NCBI RefSeq assembly: GCF_000015565.1
Contig: NC_008786.1
Coordinates: forward strand, 2,852,001-2,916,000
Direction: 5' to 3'
Source of the DNA: Verminephrobacter eiseniae EF01-2
GTDB taxonomy: Bacteria > Pseudomonadota > Gammaproteobacteria > Burkholderiales > Burkholderiaceae_C
DNA: 64,000 nucleotides
Below, piece after piece: positions 57,232 through 64,000 of this stretch. The stretch's first letter is position 1; every line of letters starts with the position of its first letter. A program made the translations under genes and the position numbers. The notes below the pieces were generated by a model. The model made no database searches, was not told the origin of the DNA, and saw nothing but the letters and a program-made list of their open reading frames with translations.

Positions 57232-58674
57232 TCAGCGCTCGCGCAAACTCTCGCTGGTGTGCTGCATCAGTGGCGACAGGAAATATTCGATCACCCGCCG
57301 CTTGCCGGTTTTGATCTCCACCGAAACGGCCATGCCGGGGCTCAGGCGAACGGGCTGGCCGTCCACATCGATGCTGGCCTTTTCCATCCGGACCCGGGTC
57401 GAGTAGATCAGACCGCGCCGGTCGTCGTTGATCGCGTCATGCGAGACCGATGCGACCTTGGCGCGGATGGTGCCGTACTTGGTGTACTGGAACGTCTCGA
57501 TCTTCACTTGGGCATCCTGCTGCGGTTTGACGAAGCCGATGTCCTTGTTCTCCAGAAAGGCTTCGACCTCCAGCGCGTTGTCGCGCGGCACGATCAGCAT
57601 CACCGGCTGCGCCGGCGTGACCACACCACCGAGCGTGTGCAGCGCCAGTTGTTGCACGGTGCCGTCCACCGGCGAGATCAATTGCATCAGCCGGCCGCGC
57701 ACATCGGCCCGCAGCAGGTCTTGCTCCAGCGCTGCGGCTTTTTGCTGGCCGTCGGTGATGCTGTCCAGGCTCGCGCGCCGGGCCTCGGCCATCGATGCCT
57801 CGCGCTGGCCATGGGCTTCGCGCAGCGCGGCCTCGATCTCTTGCAGGCGGTTGCGCAGATGGGCCAGATCGGCTTCTTGCTCGATATGCGCCTGCTGGCG
57901 CTCCAGATAGCCGTGCTTGGAGACGAAGTCCTGATCGAGCAGGTGCCGGAAGTCCTGCTCGCGTTGTTTGGCAATCAGCACCGTCTGCTCCAATTTGTGC
58001 ACCAACTCCCGAACCCCGCGCAGTTCGGCTTCGCGCTTGGCCGTTTCGGCTTCGATGCGGCTTTGCCTGGCGCTGTATTCGGCCATCTGCCCGGCCAGCA
58101 GCAGCCGGGCTTGGGTGCACCGGGCGTCATCGACCCGCGCCGGGCAGTTCAGCCGCAGCGCGCGCCCGCTGTCCAACGCCGCCAGCATGGCCTGGCCGCG
58201 CGCCACTTGCAGTCTGGCCGCCGCCAAGTCGCCCTGCACCCGTTCCTGCTCCGCTTGCGCACTGGTGGCATCGAGCTCGATCAACACGTCCCCGGCGTTG
58301 ACCTGTTGGCCATCGGTGACGTGGATGGCCTTGACGGTGGCGGTCTCGAAAGGCTGGATGGTCTTGGTGCGGTCGTTGGGCACCACCTTGCCCTGCGCCG
58401 TGGCCACCACATCGATATGTCCAAAGCTGGCCCACAGCAGCACCAGCGAGGCAAAGCCGATCAGCAGCCACAGCGCGACACGCGGCGCGGGCGAGACCGG
58501 CGTCTCCTGCAGCGACAACGCGGCCGGCAAGAACTGCGCCTCATGGGGCAGGCGTTCGACAGGCTGCATCTGATCGCGCTGGCGCCAGGCTGCGCTGAAC
58601 GCAGCGCCGTAGCGGCGGCACAAATCGGCCAGGGTCTGCGCGCCCGGGCGCTGGACGGGTGCCGGCTTCAGCAT
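57232..58674 (-). CDS. HlyD-type type I secretion membrane-fusion protein
   Basis: 480 residues. A cytoplasmic tail, one membrane span (VALWLLIGFASLVLLWASFGHIDV), a long coiled-coil hairpin (roughly residues 140-300), and lipoyl/beta-barrel parts with the C-terminal PVRLSPGMAVSVEIKTGKRRVIEYFLSPLMQ, which is characteristic of HlyD. It spans the periplasm from the ABC transporter to TolC. Its start overlaps the end of the ATPase gene. Confidence 0.93.
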   Translation of the reverse strand: MLKPAPVQRPGAQTLADLCRRYGAAFSAAWRQRDQMQPVERLPHEAQFLPAALSLQETPVSPAPRVALWLLIGFASLVLLWASFGHIDVVATAQGKVVPNDRTKTIQPFETATVKAIHVTDGQQVNAGDVLIELDATSAQAEQERVQGDLAAARLQVARGQAMLAALDSGRALRLNCPARVDDARCTQARLLLAGQMAEYSARQSRIEAETAKREAELRGVRELVHKLEQTVLIAKQREQDFRHLLDQDFVSKHGYLERQQAHIEQEADLAHLRNRLQEIEAALREAHGQREASMAEARRASLDSITDGQQKAAALEQDLLRADVRGRLMQLISPVDGTVQQLALHTLGGVVTPAQPVMLIVPRDNALEVEAFLENKDIGFVKPQQDAQVKIETFQYTKYGTIRAKVASVSHDAINDDRRGLIYSTRVRMEKASIDVDGQPVRLSPGMAVSVEIKTGKRRVIEYFLSPLMQHTSESLRER

Positions 58675-60920
58675 TGCTGCAACCGGTGCAGCCGCGCATA
58701 GTGGCCGGCCTCAAAGCCCAGCAATTGGGTGTGTGTGCCGGTCTCCACGATTTGTCCGCGCTCCATCACGATGATGCGATGGGCCGCGCGCACGGCCGAC
58801 AGCCGGTGCGCGATGATGACCACCGTGCGGCCGGCGCAGATCGCCTTCATGTTGTCTTGTATGACGCGCTCGCTCTCGTAGTCCAGCGCGCTGGTGGCTT
58901 CGTCGAAGATCAGCACGCGCGGGTCGCTCATCAGGGCGCGGGCAATCGCAATGCGCTGGCGCTGCCCGCCCGACAAGGTGCAGCCATGCTCGCCCACCAG
59001 GGTGTCGTAGCCTTCGGGCAATTCCACGATGAACTCATGCGCCCCGGCCAGGCGCGCCGCTTCGATCACCGCCTGCAGCGGCGCGCCAGGCTCGGCCAAC
59101 GCAATGTTCTCGCGCACGCTGCGGGCAAACAGCGTGTTTTCTTGCAGCACGACCCCCATCTGGCGGCGCAATGAGCTGGCATCGGCCAGGGCCAGGTCGA
59201 TGCCGTCGATCAGCACCCGGCCGCGCTCGGGAACGTAAAGACGCTGTATCAGTTTGGTCAGCGTGCTCTTGCCCGAGCCCGAGCGCCCGACGATGCCGAT
59301 CACCTCCCCGGCGCCGATGTCCAGCGATATGTCCTTGAGCACCTCGGGGCCGTCCGGCCGGTAGCGAAACACCACGGCATCGAGCGTGATGCGCCCGGCC
59401 AGCGCCGGCACGGTGCTCTTGTGGCCCGCTGCCTCGGTGCGCGTGTTCAAAATGTCGCCCAGGCGCTGCACCGCAATCCCTGTCTGCTGGAAGTCCGTCC
59501 ACAGCTGCGCCAAACGTATCACCGGCTGCGCCACCTGGCCGGCCAGCATGTTGAAGGCGATCAGCTGGCCGACGGTCAGTTGGTTGTCTATGACCAGTCT
59601 GGCGCCGGCATACATGGTGGCCACCGTCACCAGTTTGGAGATCAGGCTCACGCCACTGCCGGCAAAGCTGCTGACGGTGACGGTCTTGAAACTCGCGGAC
59701 ACGTAGGCGGCCAGTTGCTGATCCCATTTGCGCGTCCAATGCGGCTCCAGCGCCAGGGCCTTGACGGTGTCGATGCCGCTGATGGTTTCCACCAAAAAGG
59801 ACTGGTTCTCCGCGCTGCGGTGAAAGCGCTCGTTCAGGCGCGCGCGCAGCAGCGGGGTCAACAAGGCCGACAAGATCACATAGCAAGGCAGCGAGAGCAC
59901 GACGATCAGGGTCAGCCAGCCGCTGTAGTGCAGCATCACGGCGATGAACAGCACCGAGAACAGCAAGTCGAGCACCACGGTGATGGCGCTGCCGGTGACA
60001 AAGGCGCGGATGTTCTCCAACTCGCGCACCCGCGCCACCGAGTCGCCCACTCTGCGTGCCTGAAAATATGCCAGCGGCAGGGCCAGCAGGTGCCGAAACA
60101 GCCGCGCGCCCAACTCCACATCGATGCGGCTGGTGGTGTGCGCGAACACAAAGCTGCGCAAGGTGGTGAGCAAGACCTCGAACAGCACCACCACCGTCAA
60201 GCCGAAGGCAATCACATCCAGCGTGGTAAAGCCCCGGTGCACCAACACCTTGTCCATCACCACCTGGAAGAACAGCGGCGTGATCAGCGCAAAAAACTGC
60301 AACACCAGGCTGACCAGAAAAACCTCCGCCAGCAGCTTGCGGTACTTGACGATGGCCGGAATGAACCAGGTGAAATCGAACCGGGCCAGTTCATTGGCCA
60401 TCGACGCGCGCGTGGTGAACAAGATCAGCTCGCCGCTCCAGCGCGCTTGCAGTTGCGCCACCGTCAGGGTCTCGGGGTGGCCCACGCTGGGCGATTGGAT
60501 CAGGACCCGGGCGCCCTCGGCGCGTGCATCGTGCCGCGCCAGAATGAAAAAATCCGGCGCTGCGCCAGCGCGCCGTCCAACGGCCACGGCGGGCAGCGGC
60601 GTCGTGGCCAGGCGGGCCGCATCCACCTTCACGGCCTTGGCTTGCAACCCCAGGCGCTTGGCGGCCAGCAGCAGGTCGCTGGTCTCTGAAGGACGGCCAA
60701 CCACGGCCAATTCATGCGCCAACTGATCGGCATCGGCTGCAATCCCGTGCCAGCGCGCAATCAACCCGACGCAGGCCAATCCGGTGTCGATACCGGGCGA
60801 AGGCGCTGCCGGGGCTGGTGTCGTCGTTGCTGCTGCTGCTGCTGGCGGCTCATGTCCGGTGCTCGATGCGAGCGTTGCCGGTTCTTGCCGGGGCCGGTCG
60901 TCGCGGGGTACTGCTGTCAT
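58668..60920 (-). CDS. HlyB-type type I secretion ABC transporter
   Basis: 750 residues from MTAVPRDDRPRQEP. An N-terminal C39-like domain with the catalytic Cys replaced (DTGLACVGLIARWHG where peptidases have DCG), six membrane spans, then an ATPase with [39 protein letters not shown] and IAHRLS. The non-cleaving domain fits secretion of RTX proteins with C-terminal signals, such as the one encoded upstream. A short repeat tract precedes its start. Confidence 0.93.
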   Translation of the reverse strand: MTAVPRDDRPRQEPATLASSTGHEPPAAAAATTTPAPAAPSPGIDTGLACVGLIARWHGIAADADQLAHELAVVGRPSETSDLLLAAKRLGLQAKAVKVDAARLATTPLPAVAVGRRAGAAPDFFILARHDARAEGARVLIQSPSVGHPETLTVAQLQARWSGELILFTTRASMANELARFDFTWFIPAIVKYRKLLAEVFLVSLVLQFFALITPLFFQVVMDKVLVHRGFTTLDVIAFGLTVVVLFEVLLTTLRSFVFAHTTSRIDVELGARLFRHLLALPLAYFQARRVGDSVARVRELENIRAFVTGSAITVVLDLLFSVLFIAVMLHYSGWLTLIVVLSLPCYVILSALLTPLLRARLNERFHRSAENQSFLVETISGIDTVKALALEPHWTRKWDQQLAAYVSASFKTVTVSSFAGSGVSLISKLVTVATMYAGARLVIDNQLTVGQLIAFNMLAGQVAQPVIRLAQLWTDFQQTGIAVQRLGDILNTRTEAAGHKSTVPALAGRITLDAVVFRYRPDGPEVLKDISLDIGAGEVIGIVGRSGSGKSTLTKLIQRLYVPERGRVLIDGIDLALADASSLRRQMGVVLQENTLFARSVRENIALAEPGAPLQAVIEAARLAGAHEFIVELPEGYDTLVGEHGCTLSGGQRQRIAIARALMSDPRVLIFDEATSALDYESERVIQDNMKAICAGRTVVIIAHRLSAVRAAHRIIVMERGQIVETGTHTQLLGFEAGHYARLHRLQQC

Positions 60921-60955
60921 CAAACGCTGCTCTGTGGGTCGATACGAAAAACCCC

Positions 60956-61037
60956 AAGCCCAGGCCAAGCCAGGCCCAGACCAAGCCAGGCCCAGACCAA
61001 GCCAGGCCAGGCCAGGCCAGGCCAGGCCCAGGCCAGG
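60956..61037. repeat. AGGCC/AAGCC simple repeat tract
   Basis: An 82-bp run of CCAGGC and CCAAGC units lies in the 182-bp gap between the RTX gene and the secretion ATPase gene, about 36 bp before the ATPase start. It is purine/pyrimidine-biased and slippage-prone, so its length may vary between strains. Confidence 0.85.
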
Positions 61038-61102
61038 TGTCCCGGGGGCTTGGGGGAAAAAGATGCCAGGGCCGCAGCCCCGGGCTGGGGAGGGAAGGGC
61101 GC

Positions 61103-64000
61103 TTACACCCAGCTTGCAGCAATCACCGGCTGCAGCGCCGCCTGGTATTCCGGCAAGAGCGTGGTCTGGCCCATCGGTGGCGGGGCGAACGCCGCCATGG
61201 CGGACACCAGCGCATCGAATTGGCTGTTCAGCAGCGCATTGCCCGCCGAGGTGCTGAACCGCTCCACCCGGTTCGCACTGCCCGCGTACCAATTGTTGAT
61301 GGTGCACTTGTCCGCCGTGCCGATGATGCTCACCTCCAGGTTCTGGCCTACCCGGCGCAGCCACAGCTGATCGGTGGCCACGTTGGCGCCGATCGTCAAC
61401 TCATCGGCGCTGCCTGCGGTGTCGGTGATGGTGTCCGCGCCTGCGCCCCGGCCGAACTGGTAGCGATCGTCGCCGCTGCCGCCGTCCAGATGATCCGTGC
61501 CGGCCCCGCCTTCGAGCACGTCATCCCCGGCCCCGCCTTCCAGCCGGTCGTCGCCCGCTTCACCATGCAACTGGTCGCGACCTTGGCCGCCGCGCAAATG
61601 GTCGTTGCCTTCGCCGCCCTTGAGCAGGTCGTCGCCTGCGTTGCCCGACAGATCGTCGTTGCCGCTGCCGCCGTGCAAAATGTCGCTGCCGGCTTCGCCC
61701 GACAACTGGTCATCTCCGGCGCCGCCATCCATGTCATCGTCCTTGGCCCCGCCATACATCTGGTCGTCGCCATCGTCACCGTACATCAGGTCTTGTCCCG
61801 CATCGGCTTCGGCCATGGCCGTGGTCGCAGCGTTGTCGTCGCCATACATCACGTCGTCGCCTGCGCCGCCGCGCATGGTGTCGTTGCCCGTCTGCCCGGC
61901 CATCCAGTCATTGCCCTGACCGCCGTTCATATTGTCAGCGCCCCCATTGGAGGCCAGCCGCTGGCTGACGATCAGCCGCGCCGCTGCGGTCAAGGTGTAG
62001 TCGCCGTTTGAACGGGCCCAAGTCCAGTCAAAGGCCCGCCCGGATGCCACCATGACAGGGTTCACCGTATAGTCCTCAGGCGACGATTGACTGACCATGC
62101 TGCCAGCGCTGCTGCTCCAAACGAACGACTGCGTGGTCGTCGACGAGGGCAGCCCTATGGCATGGGATAACGGGGTGTATTGCGCATCACCGAGTATCAG
62201 GTCGGCACCGGCGCCGCCATCGATCGTATCCGCGCCCGCGCCGCCAAACAGCACATCGCTGCGGCGGCTGCCGTGCAGGCTGTCAGCGCCCGCTTCACCA
62301 CTGACCCAGTCGCCACGGCTGTCGCTGTCTGCGGCCGTGGTCGCGTTCTCTGCTTCGTTGTCGCGACCGCCCCAAACCTGGTCGTCGCCGGCGCCGCCCA
62401 TCAGCACATCCGATTCGTCGCCGCCGAAGGCGATATCGTTGTCCGTCGCCGTGGGGCTGGTGCCAGTGGCGCCGGTGCGGATGAAATCACGCCCCGCGCC
62501 ACCGATCACCCTGTCGTCGCCACCGGCCGTGCTGACATAGTTGCTCAGCCCGCCTCCGGTATCGATCACATCCGCATAGGCGCTGCCCTCAAAGGAATTG
62601 CTTCTGCTGCCCCCGCTAAAGCTCACGCCCCTGGGGGCCTGGGCGCCATTGAAGGCCATGTAGTTTGTACTCAGGGGAAGATGCAGCAGTATGCGGTCCG
62701 GCCCCAGGATGTCCGTCCCCAGGGTCAGGCCATACTGGCCACTGCGCCAGTCTTTCAGGTCAGCCACCGCGTTGTATGCCCCGGCGGCATCCCTGACGCA
62801 CAGGCGCCAGACACCATCGCCCGTCGAGCGCAGTTGGTAGGTTCTGTCGGAGTTGTTCCCGGTGCTGTAGTAGGTCTGTTCGTCCATGCCTTCGACGCGG
62901 CAAAACTCGCCTTGGACCACCCCGCCATTGACTTCAATCACATTGTCGCCCTGGGTATCCACCAGGGTGTCAATGCCGACTGTGCCGGTTTGCAGCCGGT
63001 AGGTGTCGTTTCCAGTGCCGCCCACCAGCGTGTCACTCCCTGCACCACCGTCCAGCGTATCGTTTCCGGCATTGCCTTCCAAATGGTCTGCGCCATCGAA
63101 ACCGCTCAATCTGTCATCGCCTGCGCCGCCATACAAATGGTCTCCGAGAGAGTTGGAGGTTCCTTGCATGACGTCGTCAGCGTCGTTACCAAAAACGATG
63201 AATTGATCTGACCGAACCTGCGCTCTCGTGCCCTGGGGAACCTGCGCTCTCGTGCCCTGGGACAACAGTATCCGAGAGACAGGCTCTGTCTGGCCTTCTT
63301 GCATGTCGTCGTCGAAGAAATCAAACACGTAGACACGATCATTCGGCACGCTGGGGTCATAGACTCGGCCTGTGCTGTCGTTTCGTTGCCCTTCGATCAT
63401 CAGCGCACTGAGCAGGCGGCTGCGATCTTCAATCCACTGGTCCGAGAAAGTGGAAGGTGTCGATGAGCTTTTGTCGGTCTCCCACGCAGCAAAATCATTG
63501 CTGCGCGCGGATTTCCTCCACTCGGGCGCCATGGCCGCATTGGCGGCTGCGTTCTTGCCAGTCATCCAGAACCGGGAAAGATCGATCAGCGCAACCATCG
63601 CACCGAAGTCATTGCGCGCCACATCCTTGAGGTTGACATCGGCTGGTCGAACGATCGCCTTGCTTTCGATGGCGTCAAAAGTCGGGTTGTCAGTGATTTT
63701 CTTGAGGTTGCGATGCACTATCTCCCGATCAGCCGGGTTGGCCCAGGTGCCACCTTGCAGGTTGGCGGCCATCGGATCGAGGCTTACGCCGAACATGCGG
63801 CCCAGACTCTTGATGACATTTTCCAGCACATCGCCTTCGGCTTGGCCTTGCTTGCCAAGCGAAGAGACAGCGGTTCTTTTGGACGCAGCCTGAAAGATCG
63901 CGTCCATCGTCGCAGTGGTCAGTGAGTCGTCCAGACGCGCGAAAGTGTTTTGCACCGCCAGCGAGTCAACGATGAGCACCAGGCTATGGGTATCGCCAAA
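61103..64000 (-). CDS. RTX calcium-binding repeat protein, start outside the window
   Basis: At least 965 residues; the frame is still open at the right edge (FGDTHSLV before the listed VLIVDS), so the true start is beyond 64000. After about 270 N-terminal residues come blocks of GGxGxDxU nonapeptides (GGAGDDRLSG, GGAGSDTLVGG, GGSGNDDLSG, GGEGNDHLRGG) in several arrays, and a C-terminal region (GQNLEVSIIGTADKC, NNWYAG) that serves as the type I signal. The transporter and adaptor follow in the same orientation. Catalytic or toxic activity cannot be assigned from the visible part. Confidence 0.9.
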   Translation of the reverse strand, partial: FGDTHSLVLIVDSLAVQNTFARLDDSLTTATMDAIFQAASKRTAVSSLGKQGQAEGDVLENVIKSLGRMFGVSLDPMAANLQGGTWANPADREIVHRNLKKITDNPTFDAIESKAIVRPADVNLKDVARNDFGAMVALIDLSRFWMTGKNAAANAAMAPEWRKSARSNDFAAWETDKSSSTPSTFSDQWIEDRSRLLSALMIEGQRNDSTGRVYDPSVPNDRVYVFDFFDDDMQEGQTEPVSRILLSQGTRAQVPQGTRAQVRSDQFIVFGNDADDVMQGTSNSLGDHLYGGAGDDRLSGFDGADHLEGNAGNDTLDGGAGSDTLVGGTGNDTYRLQTGTVGIDTLVDTQGDNVIEVNGGVVQGEFCRVEGMDEQTYYSTGNNSDRTYQLRSTGDGVWRLCVRDAAGAYNAVADLKDWRSGQYGLTLGTDILGPDRILLHLPLSTNYMAFNGAQAPRGVSFSGGSRSNSFEGSAYADVIDTGGGLSNYVSTAGGDDRVIGGAGRDFIRTGATGTSPTATDNDIAFGGDESDVLMGGAGDDQVWGGRDNEAENATTAADSDSRGDWVSGEAGADSLHGSRRSDVLFGGAGADTIDGGAGADLILGDAQYTPLSHAIGLPSSTTTQSFVWSSSAGSMVSQSSPEDYTVNPVMVASGRAFDWTWARSNGDYTLTAAARLIVSQRLASNGGADNMNGGQGNDWMAGQTGNDTMRGGAGDDVMYGDDNAATTAMAEADAGQDLMYGDDGDDQMYGGAKDDDMDGGAGDDQLSGEAGSDILHGGSGNDDLSGNAGDDLLKGGEGNDHLRGGQGRDQLHGEAGDDRLEGGAGDDVLEGGAGTDHLDGGSGDDRYQFGRGAGADTITDTAGSADELTIGANVATDQLWLRRVGQNLEVSIIGTADKCTINNWYAGSANRVERFSTSAGNALLNSQFDALVSAMAAFAPPPMGQTTLLPEYQAALQPVIAASWV
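63214..63261 (-). repeat. 24-bp perfect tandem duplication in the RTX gene
   Basis: The unit starting GAACCTGCGCTCTCGTGCCC occurs twice without a gap (63214-63237, 63238-63261). It encodes a repeated octapeptide around GTRAQV and lies just before the first RTX block. Confidence 0.9.

Noticed and set aside
60956..61037. Possible CRISPR array
   Set aside because: The units are 5-6 bp simple repeats with no spacers.

Overview
The window looks like a chromosomal segment of a GC-rich betaproteobacterium of the Comamonadaceae type. My best guess, from recall rather than from any search, is a Verminephrobacter-like symbiont. Supporting features are the phasin gene with its PHB-style control repeats, Entner-Doudoroff genes (edd/eda), kdtA, a CIRCE-controlled groESL operon, and a very heavy insertion-sequence load. 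No rRNA, tRNA or CRISPR array was found.

Layout. Positions 1-5.9 kb are a stack of insertion sequences: two IS630-family copies, an IS3-family copy split by an IS110-family element, and another DDE element, packed end to end. The IS110 element has a non-coding end that folds like a bridge RNA, with guide-like loops matching its own insertion site and its own ends. Positions 6.4-12.5 kb (minus strand, visibly lower GC) hold cluster A: a frameshifted Sfp-type phosphopantetheinyl transferase, an outer-membrane beta-barrel, a LolA-like protein, a FtsX/MacB-type permease and its ATPase, a TPR-like periplasmic protein, a thioesterase and the tail of a ketosynthase cut off beside an IS481-type element. 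Positions 14.2-27.4 kb (plus strand) hold cluster B, with the same logic: three ketosynthase/thiolase-fold proteins, a DUF6134-like protein, ATPase, TPR-like protein, permease, a FabL-like reductase, a LolA-like protein, an outer-membrane barrel, a malonyl-CoA acyltransferase-like protein, a membrane protein and AcpS. I read A and B as two related but distinct systems that build an acyl/polyketide product and move it through the envelope by a Lol-like route. No product is assigned.

A 158-bp palindromic mobile element (six copies, flanked by CTAG or GTAC) runs through the window. Its net insertion is 162 bp, exactly 54 codons, and two copies sit in frame inside cluster B genes (the first ketosynthase and the signal peptide of the barrel protein).

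Positions 28-57 kb are mostly ordinary core metabolism: corA, a fadD-type ligase, an SDR dehydrogenase, an iron-type ABC binding protein, a phasin, a two-subunit aconitase X, kdtA, phosphomannomutase, Ada/AlkA and Ogt DNA repair, an EamA exporter, a MobA-like nucleotidyltransferase, pdxH, a large UvrD-type helicase with ankyrin repeats, groESL, a DUF805 protein, eda-edd, an SMP-30 protein, an NTF2-like protein, and pobA with a divergent AraC-type regulator. Positions 57.2-64 kb encode a type I secretion adaptor and ATPase together with a large RTX protein that runs off the right edge.
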